Origin: Allomyces macrogynus ATCC 38327
Taxonomy: Eukaryota; Blastocladiomycota; Blastocladiomycetes; Blastocladiales; Blastocladiaceae
DNA length: 64,000 nt
Assembly: GCA_000151295.1 (NCBI GenBank)
Contig: GG745362.1
Location: 280,167 to 344,166, forward strand
Direction: 5' to 3'
A program made the position numbers and the translations under genes. The notes beneath the pieces are model-generated. The model made no database searches. It was not told the origin of the DNA and saw only the letters and a list, made by a program, of their open reading frames with translations. Below are positions 46,901 to 59,403 of the stretch, piece by piece; the stretch's first letter is position 1; the number at the start of each line of letters is the position of its first letter.

Positions 46901-48682
46901 CGCCCTAAGCGGCAACGCCCTTTTTCATGAGACCCTGAGTGTGACGCACAGAAGTTGTGAGTATATTGCACCTTCACACATCGGCCACAATGGATCGACA
47001 AACCTCGGCCTTGAACGCGGCAATCAAGTTTTGCAAGAACCCAATCTTTTCCCCATCCACTTGCCGCTGAGAGTTGGTGTTCTGCGCCTTGTCGGCTTCC
47101 TCGAGCTCCATCCACACTTCGCGGTAGGCCGGCGGCAGCATGCGGTGCAAAGGGCGACCCTAGCGACGCGATTCAAGTCAGTTCAGGGCTTCATCCTTTC
47201 GGCAGATCGTAACAGGAAAAAAACGCACCTTGGACAACCGGTAAAGCGCAACCGTCGCCGCAAAGTGTTCGGCCTCGAGTTTCGTCGCGAAAAATCATCA
47301 CCCGTAAAAGGCTCGCCATTCACTTTACATTGCACGCGGAACGCGGTCGACAGCACGTCCAAGCCCTTGGGCCGCTTAGCGTCCGGGAAGGCGATCTTGA
47401 CATTGCGGTCCTCGCGCACCATCGTGTCGCGCAGTAACTGCTTAGGCACTGTACCCGTCCACCCTGCGAGCGAAAACTCGCGCATGCTCGGCGTGCGGTG
47501 TGCGAGCTGCGTGGCCACGTACGAGTGGTCGAGGTCAAAGACGTTGAGCGTATCCAGATCAAGGTTGTCGAACGCAGATGCGGCCGCGCCCACGGCCGGG
47601 TCAGCGGCAGGTGGTGCTGCGGGAGGGGGTGGCGGGGTGGTCGACGACGACGCAGCGGACGAGGAGCCATTGTCCTCGGCAGCGTCTTTCGACTTACCAC
47701 CGCGCCCACGACGGCCTTCTTCTTGGCAGCCGCAGCCGAAGCCGCAGCAGCTTCTTCCTCGGCCTGCTTGGTGCGCTTGGCCGCGGCGTCGTCGGTCGTC
47801 TGGTGCAAGTAAATTTGATCAGTAAACCCGCGCGGCAAGTGCTTGGTCGGCATCGTCAAGCACATGTGGTGCAGCGTCTCCTGGAGATCCCATGGCTGCG
47901 GCGACCGCGCCATGCCGTGGTGCACATGCTGTCGCGCAAACCCGAGCGATTCCAGCGTCGCGTATACGAGGTGCAAGTCGCGCATGCAGCGCGTCGCGTC
48001 GTTGACGAGCGTGTCCGGCACGGGCAAACGCTTGACGGACCGAGATCGTGCGCAAACAGGTTGGACGCCTTGGACATCAAGTAGTCGACGAGCGCGCGCT
48101 CACACTTGACGGATAGTGCCGCAGGGGTCGCGTCGACTGCGTCCTTACGCACCCGCATCGATCTTGGCCACGCGAGAATCGCGCGCAAGGTCGTTGACGA
48201 TCTTGGCCAGCGCGTCTTCCTCCACGTTGGCTGCCCTTTCGTCGGCTTTCGCGGCCTTCAGGTCCTTTTTCTTGGGCTTGGGTGGGGCCACCGGGTTGGG
48301 CACGCGCAGTGCTGGTGGTGCTTCTTCTTCAGCCTTTTTGGCTGCAGCTGTGGCCGCTGCGTCGGCATCAGCCTTTATCTTGGCGGCCGAAGACGGGGTT
48401 GAGGTCGTGGCAAACCCGCGAGCGTTGGCCGCAGTGGCGGATGGTTTTTCTTGGCCATGGGGCGCTGCTCGTTGTGCGGCCAGTCCGGTTCCGGTCGGGA
48501 TCGTGGTCGTGCTGTTGTGCGCGTCGACGTTGGCGTCGTTGTGATCCGACGCGGTCGCGGCGTGCGAGGGTGGTTTTGGTTTTGCCCCGTGCACCCACGC
48601 ACACCGTTGCTGTGAGCAACCCTGTCCCTCCGCAACACCTTTCTTGAGCGCAGCAAGACCCCGGCACGTCGTCAACGACCAT
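43945..48682 (-). CDS. DEAH-box RNA helicase, DHX29/YLR419W-like
   Basis: This is a predicted ATP-dependent RNA helicase of the DHX29 group, which in animals aids 43S scanning on structured 5' UTRs. The N-terminus is Ala/Lys-rich. A UBA-like block follows (about 47990-47830: TLHHMCLTMPTKHLPRGFTD), then a YREVWMELEEADKAQNTNSQ segment (47080). The helicase core shows VVIISGDTG then GCGKSTQAPQFLLEEL across an intron (about 46670-46625), TVIVDEVQEG (46195), LMSATM (46110), LVFLPGMGEI (45670), LSTSIAETGVTIPDAV (45510) and RMGRAGRVRPG (45350). An HA2/OB region follows (about 45170-44640). The last intron is 44086-44143 (GTACGG..TCTAG) and the stop is at 43945. Motif II is DEVQ, not DEVH. Frame changes are needed near 45745 and elsewhere. 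The start is uncertain. Confidence 0.75.
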
Positions 48683-49318
48683 GAATGTATAACGAACACC
48701 TGTACCACCCCGGTCGGCTCACCATTATTCGCGAGAACTCGCTGCAATCACAGGAGCCTCTCGCAACTTCTTGATTCCACTCCTGTTTGCGCGCTCGGAC
48801 ATGTTCAACTGTTCTCAAGCCGGCACGCACGCCCATGACCCGATGACCACATCAGCGCCCCGTACCAGCCTCCAAGGCGCCTTCTACTCCCAATAACAGC
48901 ACCTGGGTGCAATTGTGGCGAACCTGTCTCTTTGGTTTTGCTCCAGTGTTGCTCGACGTTGCTCTCCCCCACCGGTCCATGTGCCCAAATGCTGCTGCGG
49001 AGCGTATTTCGACGGGCCCGTTCATGAGCCGTGATCACGGCCAAGCCGTCCGCGCCCCGAAATACCTTCCGGCTGCATTGTTCGTTGCTCGCAGCCGCTC
49101 CCGCTCGACGGTACCACACACGCCATCCCATCCATGGACCACGGTCCTCGTTCCGGCGCGGTCCCGCGTGTCGTTGCTTGCCGACGCGTGCCTACGCGCA
49201 TTTCGTTGGTCATGGTCGCGGAGGACGACGGGGATGGTGGGATTTGCGACGAATACGCGCAGGTATTATCACGAAGATTGCCGAGGACAAGGTTGACCGG
49301 TGCTTGCGCTCGTGTCGA
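48683..49318. other. Divergent promoter region between helicase and ANF-type receptor A
   Basis: No gene was recognised. The helicase (minus) and receptor A (plus) diverge from here. Confidence 0.45.
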
Positions 49319-49325
49319 CTATAAG
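49319..49325 (+). promoter_or_regulatory. Putative TATA element of ANF-type receptor A
   Basis: CTATAAG lies about 70 bp upstream of the ATG at 49394. The spacing is compatible with a short leader. There is no other support. Confidence 0.3.
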
Positions 49326-49393
49326 TCCCCGGTTTGCCCGCGGACCAAAGTTTCGAGCGTTCGGTTTCCTGCACCTAGGTTCCCACCAGCATC

Positions 49394-52300
49394 ATGATCA
49401 TGTTCTTGCTACGACGACTCGCGCGCGTGCGGGCAATGCTGGTGCTGCTCCAACTTGTCGTCGCCGCCGTATTGCTCCTCGATTCCGTACATGCTGCGCA
49501 GTTTCCGATCCTCGTCTCGCTGCCACTTACGGGTGCCGGCAGCGCCCAGGATGCGGCCGTGAGCGCGCGTCAAGTCCTCGAGTTCTCGCTCGACGACGTG
49601 AACCAATGGGCGGGCGGTAACCACTCGTTTACGCTCTCGTTTCGCGACTCGCGCGGGTCCATGAGCGCGGCCGTCGACAATGTCTTTGTGGCCAACCGGA
49701 CGGGTGCCGTCGGGATCATTGGCGAAATGTCGTCGAGTCCAACCACGGCCATGGCGCTGTCGGCGAGCCAGTTCCAGCTGTGGCAGTGCTCTGGGTCGGT
49801 GACGAACCCCGACTTGTCTGACAAGAGCAACTTCCCGTATTTTATGCGAACCGTACGTTGCTCGTTTGATTTGTCTCGGAATGGCAAGAATGCTAACTGG
49901 TCGGACTTCTCCACCCACAGATTCCTGTACGCTCTCATCTCTCGCATTCGCACGATCACGTCGAACCTGGCCGCTCACTCACTACCCCCTCCAGTCCGAT
50001 TCCTTTCAAGGCCGCATGCTCGCACGCTTTGTCCACCTCGTCCAATGGCACACGGTCGCGCTGCTCTTCTCGAGCGACTCGTACGGGACCAACCTCATGT
50101 CGACGTTCACCGATGAGGCCACGAAACGCAACATCACCATCGCCACGTCGCAATCCTTTTCCTCGTCTGATGCACGCACGCACGCGCCCGCGATTGCAGC
50201 CATCAAGACGGCCAGCACGCGCGTCGTCCTGTTTTTTGGGACCGCTGACCAATTCATCCCTCTCGCGCGTGAAGCCCGCGCCGTCTCGATTCTCAGCAAC
50301 GACGAGTGGACGTGGGTCGGCTCAGATGGACTGAGCGGGCTGGTCCCGCTCGTCGCCGACAAGGCCAAGTACTCAAACGCCGATCGCGACCTCGATGGAT
50401 AGCTCTATGCGTTCCCCGTCGAACAGGGTGCGGCGTACGCGGTGTTCCAGGCGCGGTTCGCGGCAAAGTACCCCAGTGCCGTGATGCACCGGTATGCGGT
50501 GCTCTACCGCGACTGTCTGTTCGCCGTGGCGCGCGGGATCGTGAAATTGGCCGGGCTATTGTCGCCCGCGACCGTGCTCAAGCGCGCGTACCCGTCGTCC
50601 GTTTCGCTTGCCGATTTTCTCGAGCCGTTTGACGGCACATCTGGCACCGTGACATACGACGCGAATGGCGACCGGCTCGGCGACTATGCGATCGTGAACG
50701 TGTTTGGCGGGAAGGAGGAGACTGTGTTCACGCTGCCGGCCAACGGCACGAAACGAGTCTCAACTTCGGCCGCGCTCAAGTTCTACGGCGGGTCGAGCAC
50801 GATTCCGTCGGACGTACCCAAGTACCGGCTCGGTTTCCCGACGTGGTCGTCGGCGACGGGGATTGTCGTCATGGCGTTGACGGCGATCATGATTGTGGTC
50901 GTGGTGATGACGAACCTGTACCTGGCCCTGAACCAGCACGAGGCGGCGGTCAAGCACATGGCGATGCCGTTCCTGACGCAGATCTCGGTCGGGTTTGTGT
51001 TGCTCCTGAGCACCGTGTTCTTGTCGATTGACGTGCCGACGGTCGGCATGTGCCATGCGCAGGCGTGGACGTTTGTGATCGGGTTCGAGCTGGTGATCAG
51101 TGCCGTCGCGGCCAAGACGTGGCGCATCTGGCGCGTTTTTGATAACGCAAAGCTGCGCAAGTTGGCGCACTTGAATAACGGCCGGCTGTTTCTTGGGTGT
51201 CTTGCCCTCATGACCGTGCAGATCGTGATCATGGTCGTCTGGACGGTGCTCGCGCCCGTGCGTCCGCGCAAGGTGTTGGGGTCGACGACGGTTTCGTACG
51301 AGTGCGCGGCGGAGAACCGCACGGTCGCGGCGGTCTTGCAGGCCGTGTCGGTCGCGTACAACGGGGCATTGCTGTTGCTCGTGTCGGTGCTCGCTTACAG
51401 GGTCCGTTCGTCTTTTCCCCAGGCTCACGGTGATGTGCACGAACTGACATTCCTGTTTTGTCGCTCGTGTTTGTAGACCCGCCGCGCGCACTCGCTGTTC
51501 CGCGAATCCGCGTCGATTCTCTACACTGCGCAAAACGTGACCCTGTGCGGGATCGTGCTCGCGCCGTTCATGTTCATTTCCAAGGCCGAATTCGCGCTCG
51601 CTAGATGGCTGATCCGGGCCATGACTGTTCTCTACGCCGTCGCTTTCGCCTACGCGTTCCTGATTGGCCGCATCGCGCTTGGGCTCCTGGTCGCGGCCCG
51701 TGCGTGCCGGCAGCAACAGCAGATGCGTGGTATGGAGGCAGGCGGGTCTGGCGACTTGATCGATGACGGCGTGTCGGACACGACGGGCGGGTTCTCGGCA
51801 GCAGCGCCGTTGGTCGGGAAGCCGTCGACGATGACGGTATGGTGTAACATGTCCTTGATTTGCGCGGAGGAGGGGGAGCACGATACTCACCTCCGCTCGC
51901 CTTGGACTACCAACAGGGCAAGTACCCCGTCCGACTCACGAGCCGCCTCTTCCAACCGTGGATCACGCACCGGCTCACGCTCTTCGCGCTCGAATCCTAC
52001 CTCGGCATGACGCGCATCACGACCGCGACCGAGCGCGGCAAGATCTTCCACCTCCGTTCACTGCAATTCGATCCGAACCCGGCCACGGCACCACCGCTCT
52101 GTATTGAGATCAAGGTGCCCGGATCGGTCACCTACTGCATCCAGTTCAAGACCGACGACGATAAAATGACGTGGGTGCGCGCACTCGCTGTGCACTGCCA
52201 AGTGTGGACAAGGGCGGGATCGCTGCGGTCGTCGTCAGGCGACAACGACGTGCCATCGAGCGGTGGAGTGGGAGATAGGCGCCCGAGCGCGGCGAGCCTG

Positions 52301-52522
52301 TTAGCGACAGCTGCGTGGGCGGCGAATACGGCGGCGAGGATGCCGACGGCGCCGGCGGTCGGGGCGGCGGCAAGAGCAAGACCTGAGCCGGCGCCGAGGG
52401 TGGCCATGACGGCAGCGGCCGGGCCGAGGCGGCCTGCGGTGCCAGCACCGGCGGTGATTCACACGGATCGGAACCGGCCGGTCGGGATTGGGAGGGCGAG
52501 GAGTTATAGTCGAGGGTCGTAA
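49394..52522 (+). CDS. Receptor A: ANF/GABA-B-type ectodomain, class C 7TM, PH domain
   Basis: This is a predicted class C GPCR. The start MIMFLLRRLARVRAM (49394) leads a signal peptide ending near DSVHAAQF. The ANF-type ligand-binding domain spans about 49500-50760, with LPLTGAGSAQDAA, a GNHSFTLSFRDSRGSM strand, GAVGIIGEMSSSPTTAMALS and VALLFSSDSYGTNLMSTFTD. Membrane helices start at about 50840 (TGIVVMALTAIMIVVVVMTN), with AAKTWRIWRVFDN after TM3, an intron ending TTTGTAG at 51476, and TM6-TM7 up to about 51700. After an intron ending ACCAACAG the PH domain follows (GKYPVRLTSRLFQPWITHRL ... KMTWVRALAVHCQVW), then an Ala/Pro-rich tail. Introns 49853-49920 and 49927-49994 leave a 6-nt exon (Ile-Pro). 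An in-frame TAG at 50400-50402 interrupts the ectodomain, so the gene is either inactivated or misread there. Confidence 0.75.
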
Positions 52523-55111
52523 GTGCAGGCTGGGACTGCGTTCATCGGTGATGTACATATGTGTGATCAACATCAGCTCGTTTTGTTCATTCTTTTTGTC
52601 GCGGGCAGTCGGGTCTCTTGGGCAGCGAGCCTGCTCCAACCAGCCTAGGTCGCTGGGATGAGGACCAAAGCAGGAGCCAACAGAATATCGCTGTCAATGG
52701 AGACAGCCTGATGCAGCGGCACGTCATGTTCCGCTTGACGTGTTGCAAAATGGAGCAATGGTCGTTTTTAGAGGCTGGTGCAACAAACTCGACGGCCAAG
52801 TCACGCGATATCGCAGTCGAAGACGCGACCGCAGACAGGCCAATGTGATCTCCACCAGAATGGCCGATTTGAGCGCAGCGTTAGCAACGACATATTGGAT
52901 CACCATGTCCTCTCGCTCCATCATGCGGCTGTCGGTTCGTCCCCGTCAAAGCGCGTGCAGAGTGGCATGAGCAGCGCGACTCTGGGTCTGTATTTGAAAC
53001 CCTCGCGCTCCCATTGTTTGACCGTATCGTAGTTCCGCAGGCATTCCACAACAGGACAAAAAGTGATCCACAGCTCCGTGTTGGATCCTGTGCAGGCTTC
53101 AGCTCCTCGCGGGCATCGGTGATCAGGATTTCGGCCGCACAGCCTGTGCTCTGATTGCAAATACAAGAAAGAGTCGTCAATGTCGCAAATTGCTGGCACT
53201 GGTGCACCATATCTGATATCACGTCGTCTGTCGCCCTAGGGAGCGTCATGGGCGCCACCACTAGCAATCCAGTCGGGCTAAGGACACGTAGGCCCAGCGC
53301 GCCACCAGTCCTGCGCGTGTCGTGTCCAGCAGCGACGCGGCTTCATCGACGCTATCAGATTGTTTGGCCTTCGCGTCGCGGATAGGTCGCAGCTCCAAGG
53401 ATCGCATTCAACTCCTTCATGAATCTCCCCTGTCGCGCTTCATAGGCACGCTCATCACATCAGCGGGTTAGGACAACATCGCACGCAAGCACGTCCCGAG
53501 CACATCGCGGTTTATCCCGCGCACATTCCGCTCATTTCATACCTCCTGGATCTTCGTTATTCAGTGGGATCAAACTCGCATGTAAAGTCTCTGTCCTGCC
53601 CCTGGACGCGCGAGAAACGCGTGCGAAAGTGCCGGTCAGTGCAAGATGGACCTCTCCCCTTGAAAACGCCCACCCAAGCTGTTTTTTTTGGCAGTTGTTG
53701 GCGGTTGGCCATGGTTTGATTGTTCCCTGATCCCTTGCGAGCTGCCGCTGGACGCGTTCCGGGCTTCGGGGAATCACTTTCAGGTTTTCGCCGAGGGTTT
53801 CGCCCAGTGCGAGTGTAGCGTTCCGAGTGCGCAGAGTCACATGGGCATTTTGGGTTTGGCAAGCGCGCCACGCAGCGTGATGTCGCGAAGGTGGCTGAAA
53901 CGCGCTTGCGCAACCCGCGCAGTGAGGCTTTTGACTGCGCCTTCGCCACACCACACGACAACTGGCTGGGCGACCCATCGCCACGCAAGACCGCAACAGA
54001 ATGACCAGGACGCGTCACCAGTGCACTACCACCACCGACCAACGACCATCCATCACCAACGCATCATGGTCCCATGGGACGCGCCATGAATTGTCGCAAT
54101 CGAGGAACGACGGACACTTCTTCCGCGATGGCGCCGCCACAGACCTTGTCGATGCGTGTGCGACCCTCTGCGACCCACTGCATCGTGCCAAGGGCCCAAA
54201 ATGAACGCAATTGAAGCACGGGGCCAAATATAGCCGGGACTGGCCGACCAATAGCGCTACCGAAAATGCCACAGCATACATGGAGCATCGGGGTGGTTCG
54301 CCACCACCCCCGTCGTCGTCGTCGTCTTCTCCGGGGGCCGAGGGCGATGGACGGGGTCGTGAAAAGTCGGAACCGTCGATGACGATTCGACGTCACTCAA
54401 GCGATGGAGCCGCCGCTGCCGCAGTTGCTCGACACTGCGACCACTGTCGCTCCGCCCGCTTCGCCCGCCATCGTCGCCATTTGTGCGTTTCGGCGGCTTT
54501 AGATGGGTGTTGGCCGAGGGGTAGGTCAAAAGCGCCGAAGAACGGTGCACGCTTTCGCTGCTGAAAAGACGACGCTTGCGCAGAGCGGTTGAACCTGCCG
54601 CGAGGCGATAGACCAGCACAGGAGGGAGGCGTCGGCCGTGGTCCAAATGACCGTCGTCTTGCGCTCGGCCAGGCCCGTTGCGCATTCATTTGTTGCCCTG
54701 CGATGTGCGCGGCAGTCGACCACACGACCCACCTTTGTGTCACCCTTCATTCCCGAACTCTCCATGACACTTTTTGTTTGCCCTCGGCTACTTACGTCTG
54801 GCTCTGATTGCCACCTTGCCGCCGACGCCGCCGCCACCGCCGCTGCCACACCGCCCTCTTCAGGCATTCAAAAGCGCCAGCCCCCCCTCCGACCTGCTCG
54901 GTGTTTGCTTCCGCGTTGCCGTCGGCTCGTCGCTCGCTGTCAACACCTCGAGCCGAAGCGACGCGCCCGGCTGCTCCACTTTTTCCGACCCAGCACACGA
55001 CGAGCGCACGCCGACGAACTGCAACACTGGACCCTGCCCAAGCTCGCGCTGAACGCCACGCGCCTCGTCGAAACCGCGCCGTTAGACACTATTCTCCAAC
55101 TACCACCAACC
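52523..55111. other. 2.6-kb region between the two ANF-type receptors
   Basis: No gene is supported. A minus-strand stretch at 52880-53270 has two overlapping protein-like frames (such as DSFLYLQSEHRLCGRNPDHR) that may be the remainder of a gene, but no family was recognised. A CGT/CTT microsatellite-like stretch lies near 54310-54330. The right end should hold the promoter of receptor B. Confidence 0.4.
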
Positions 55112-58100
55112 ATGGCCATGCAGCGCACCGCTGCGCCGGCTCGAGGCGCCGGCTCGTCGCTGTTCGCCGTGGCCGTGCTCGTCCTGGCCGCGCTGGTCGC
55201 GGCCGTTTCAGCGGCGCAGTTCAAGGTCACGGCCATTTTGCCCATGACATCGTTTGGTAAATACTCACATCCGCTGCTCAACCGGTGGTGAAGCACGCGC
55301 TGACCGGATGAAAACGACACGTGTTGTAGATGCCGGCGTCACATCGCAATTTGCGGCCGAGGCACTGCAGGTCGTGCAGACGCAGGTCAACCAGCTCGCG
55401 TCGGCCGGCGGCGGCAACCACTCGTTCACGCTCGACATCAAGGATTCGCAGGGTTCCATGTCAACGTCGGTCAAGAGCGTCTTTGACGCGGCAAACGGCG
55501 GGTCTGTCGGCATCATTGGCGAGGTCATGTCGGCCCAGACGATTCCGATGGCGCTGGCGAGCAACAACTTCAACATGTGGATGTGCAGTGGGGTGCGTCG
55601 GGTGTTTTCCGTTTAGCACGGTGCGTGTGCGACGTGATGGAACTAATGATTCCGTTTGCGTTTTCTGCATCTTATAGTCGGCGACGAGCCCAACGCTCAG
55701 TAAGAAGTCGGACTATCAATATTTCTTCCGCACGATTCCGGTATGTATCTTCGATTTTGTGCCGCGGATTTTTTTTTTTTTTTTTTGCTTTGCGCGCGAA
55801 GGTGACCATTGTCTTTGGTGCTGCCCTTCCTGCAGGCCGATGACGTCCAGGGTGCGTTCCTCGCCAAGTTTGTGCAGCTCATGACCTGGCAATCGGCTGC
55901 CGTCATTTTCTCGTCGGACTCGTACGGCACGGGCGTCATGACCACGTTTGCCGAGGCGGCCTCGCACATTGACGGCTTCAAGGTCACCACGATGCAATCT
56001 TACACGCCCGGCGCGACGGCCGACTACTCGGTCGTGCTCAACTCGGTGCTCAACTCGGGCACGCGCGTCATCGTGTTCATGGGCATGTCGAGCGACTTCA
56101 TTGTGATGCTCGCCGAGGCCAAGAAGCTCGGCATGGTCAATGACCAGTGGGTCTGGATCGGGTCCGACGCCATTTCCGACATTATTGAGCGCATGTGGGG
56201 TAAGGACAACAAGTACACGGACTCGGACCGCGCCAACGTTGACGGTGTCATGGTATACTCTGCTCTTTGGCCCATGCGATGGGCGGCAAGAATCTGCGAC
56301 GCGAAAGCTGACACGATTGTGCGTTTCTTTTCTGCTCCCAGTTTGCGTTCCCCAACGAGCAAGGCCCGCAGTACAACGACTTCCTCAGCGCCTACAAGGC
56401 CAAGTTCCCGCAGCGCGGTGAGATTGGCCACTACGCGTCGCTCTTTGCGGACTGCTACCTCGCCATTGCGCGCGGCATTCTCAAGCTGGCCGGGTCGCAG
56501 AGCCCCGATTCGATCAACAAGCGCCAGTACGGCTCGGGCACTTCGCTCAAGGATTTCCTCGCGCCATTTGACGGCATTTCGGGCAAGATCACGTTCGACG
56601 AGCATGGCGACCGCACGGCCGATTACCAGGTGCAGAACGTCTACAAGGGCAAGCTCACAACCGTCTACAAGTACGCGGAGGGCGCAAACGCGCTGACCAA
56701 GGTGGCCGAGCCCAAATTCTACTCTGGCAAGTCGGACATCCCCAAGGACCGGCCGAGCTTCATGGAGGCGTACGTGCGGTACACGACAATCGGCGGTCTG
56801 ATTGTCATGGGCATCACGGCCATCCTGATCATCATGGTGCTTGGCACGACCGTCTACCTGTACCTGCAGCGTGACCACAGTGCCGTCAAGTCGATGGCTC
56901 TGCCGTTCCTGATTCAGATTGCCGTTGGTCTCGTGCTCGTGCTCGCGACCGTATTCCTTTGGATCGACATCCCGTCGCAAATGACGTGCAACTTGCAGGC
57001 GTGGCTGTTTGTGTTTGGGCTCGAACTCGTGTTGAGTGCCGTCGCCGCCAAGGCGTTCCGTATCTGGAAGGTGTTTGACAACCGCGCGCTGCAAAAGCTC
57101 AACCACCTGTCGAACACGCGCCTGTTCCTCGGATGCTTTGTGATTGTCCTGATTCAGTCGGCGATCATGGCTGCGTGGACGATGCTCGCGCCGCTGCAGC
57201 CCACGCAGGTCTCGACGGCGTCGTCGGTCTCGTACAAGTGCGCGTCCAAGGTACGAGCGTTTTGCTTTCTCTTTTTGGAATGTACTGCTTCAGCAACTGA
57301 CGCGCGATCTTTGTCCGCGCATTAGTCGGCCTCGCTTGACACGATTTTCCAGACGGTGACGCTGCTCTACAACACGGTGCTACTCCTCGTCGTCACGTTC
57401 CTCGCGTTCAAGACGCGCAAGGCGTTCTCTGCGTTCCGTGAGGCCAAGTTTATTGCCTACACTTGGTACGCATTGCTTGGAATCACGTCTTTTTTGAAGC
57501 GCCCGGCACACCCTGACTCCCTTTTGCTCAAAGCCAAAATATCTTCATCTCGGGCGTCGTTGTCGTGCCGTTCCTTTACCTCTCGACTGAGGTGCGATGC
57601 GACATTTCAACTCTTTGCTCTAGTCCTGGACTTGATCACTGACTTTTGCTTGGATTCTCTTAGTCGTTTGCGCTCGCGGCCTTCTACATCAAGACGTTCG
57701 TCCTCCTGTACGCGACCGCCTTCGCCTACGTGTGCCTTCTCGCTCGCATTGCGCTCGTGCCGTACATGAACAGCAAGAAGGCCAACGAAACGGGCATGAA
57801 GATGTCGATTGAGGGCGGATCGTCCAACGACGGCACCTCGTCAGCCGAGCACGTTCCGGGCAAGCCGCAGACCATGGCGGGCAAGTACCCGGTCAAGATC
57901 GCCAACAAGTTGTTCGAAACGTGGCACACAAACCGGATCACGTTATTTGCGCTCGAAGGGTGCGTCCAAAGTCGTTTGTGACCGTCGGAGACCTCACACC
58001 ATGATTGCGCCTGATCCTGACTTTCAACCCCCCGATTTTATAGCTTCCTCGGCATCACTCGGCTCACGAACAACACGGAACAGGGCAAACTCTTCAAGCT

Positions 58101-58449
58101 GCGCTCGTTACAGTTTGATCCGAACCCTTCTACTTATCCCCTCTGTATCGAGCTTCGTGCCGACAGCTCTGCTTGGCTTGTGCAATTTTCCAAGGAGGAG
58201 GACAAGCAAAAGTGGGTGCGCGCGCTCTCGGTGCACTGTCTCGTCTACTCGAAATCCAATTCGGCGTCCAAGTCGACCGGTGGCGGCACGACGCCATCCA
58301 ACATGCGCATGACGGGTGGACCCAATGGCGCGTCCTACACGCTCTCGGCCGTGCATTACGGCGACGGCGCGCGGTCCAATATTGGCGCAACGAGTATGGG
58401 AGGTGGGCCGCCGCGCAAGATGCACGACATTACGCCCAACTTGAAGTAG
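55112..58449 (+). CDS. Receptor B: ANF/GABA-B-type ectodomain, class C 7TM, PH domain
   Basis: This is a tandem paralogue of receptor A with an intact exon set. The start MAMQRTAAPARGAG is followed by a hydrophobic signal (SSLFAVAVLVLAALVAAVSA). After an intron (GTAAATA..TTGTAG) the ANF-type domain reads GNHSFTLDIKDSQGSM, GSVGIIGEVMSAQTIPMALA, AAVIFSSDSYGTGVMTTFAE and VWIGSDAISDII. The first helix begins near 56790 (GLIVMGITAILIIMVLGTTV). TM3 ends AAKAFRIWKVFDN. Further introns lie near 57252-57325, 57470-57550, 57590-57663 and 57965-58040. The PH domain reads GKYPVKIANKLFETWHTNRI, then LTNNTEQGKLFKLRSLQF and QKWVRALSVHCLVY, and the protein ends MHDITPNLK. The intron before ADDVQGAF has a long T-tract near 55768-55787. 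The ligand is unknown; GABA-B-like receptors bind amino-acid-like compounds. Confidence 0.82.
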
Positions 58450-59403
58450 GCGCATTGTTGTAGGGTGGGTATGCGATAGAAGAGGAAGAACGCGGAAGAG
58501 GAGGAGCGCGGCGGCCTGGTGCCCCTCATTTTTGTACATATTGACATTTTGATAGAGTGCCCGAAGCGTGGGCAAGGGGGGACGCTGGCAGCTGGGTCGT
58601 TGTGATCGGGTAAATCGTCCAGTTTTCCTACTTTGATTTTTGGTGCTGTCTCCCGAGTCAGGCTTTTCTGGTGGATGGGATGGAATAGGTGATGTCGACT
58701 GGAGGTGATCAAACGCAAACCACCACTTATCACTGCTGACATCAAATCGCAGCAACCTCAGCAACGTGCAGCAAAGAAACTCGCCCGCTCACATCACACA
58801 CGTCGATAGGAGTGTTGTCTTGCCTCTTCTCATTTTCCACCCCCCTCGACTGTAAATAGCTCAAGTGCACCCAACTCAACGACGCAAACTGACTGGCAAC
58901 TCGCCTCCGTCCATCGACGTTGACTTGAGTGCTCGTCTTTTGAGAGCTCAGAGCCAGGAACATTCAAGAGCCGGCCTCTCAGACTATACGCCATGTTGGC
59001 AACATCAGCAACATCTGATTCTCACAATGACCGGCCACAATGCGCTCGCTCATTCGCTTCATGTACGCCCCCGATCCCAACAAAAAACAGCATCGCAAAA
59101 CCTATATCCGCGCTCCCTCCAGCTCCGAGATCTCCCTGGATTATCTCGTTCATTTGGCCAAGCAACAAAAGCAGCCTCCCAACAGCAGCAAAACACAAGC
59201 ACAAAATGAAGTGTATGCGGCGAAATGCACCACTTTCACTAGACGACGCGGAAGGGAATGAATGAGGAAGCGTGTGGATGGGGCGACATGATCCCCAGCA
59301 GAGGAGCACAGAATGTGCACGCACCTGGAGGGAGAAGGCAGCTCGAAAAGTGCGATTTGAGTTTGTGGAGAGGGAACGGTGACAGAAAAGGGCAAACGAG
59401 GCA
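58450..59403. other. Intergenic region 3' of receptor B
   Basis: Composition is more AT-rich than the flanking genes. No coding region, RNA gene or repeat was recognised. Confidence 0.45.

Noticed and set aside
48283..48540. Plus-strand frames across the helicase N-terminus
   Set aside because: The minus-strand frame reads as an Ala/Lys-rich helicase N-terminal extension continuous with the downstream gene; the plus frames are its shadows.
52880..53270. Gene in the gap between receptors A and B (minus strand)
   Set aside because: Two overlapping frames look protein-like, but there is no start, no splice pattern and no recognisable family, so it is noted only within the gap entry.
53557..54042. 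161-codon minus-strand frame with basic residues
   Set aside because: The composition looks like chance translation and no domain or supporting context was found.
55766..55790. Long T-tract as a terminator or transposon poly-A tail
   Set aside because: It lies inside an intron of receptor B between a GTATGT donor and a CTGCAG acceptor, where it acts at most as a polypyrimidine stretch.
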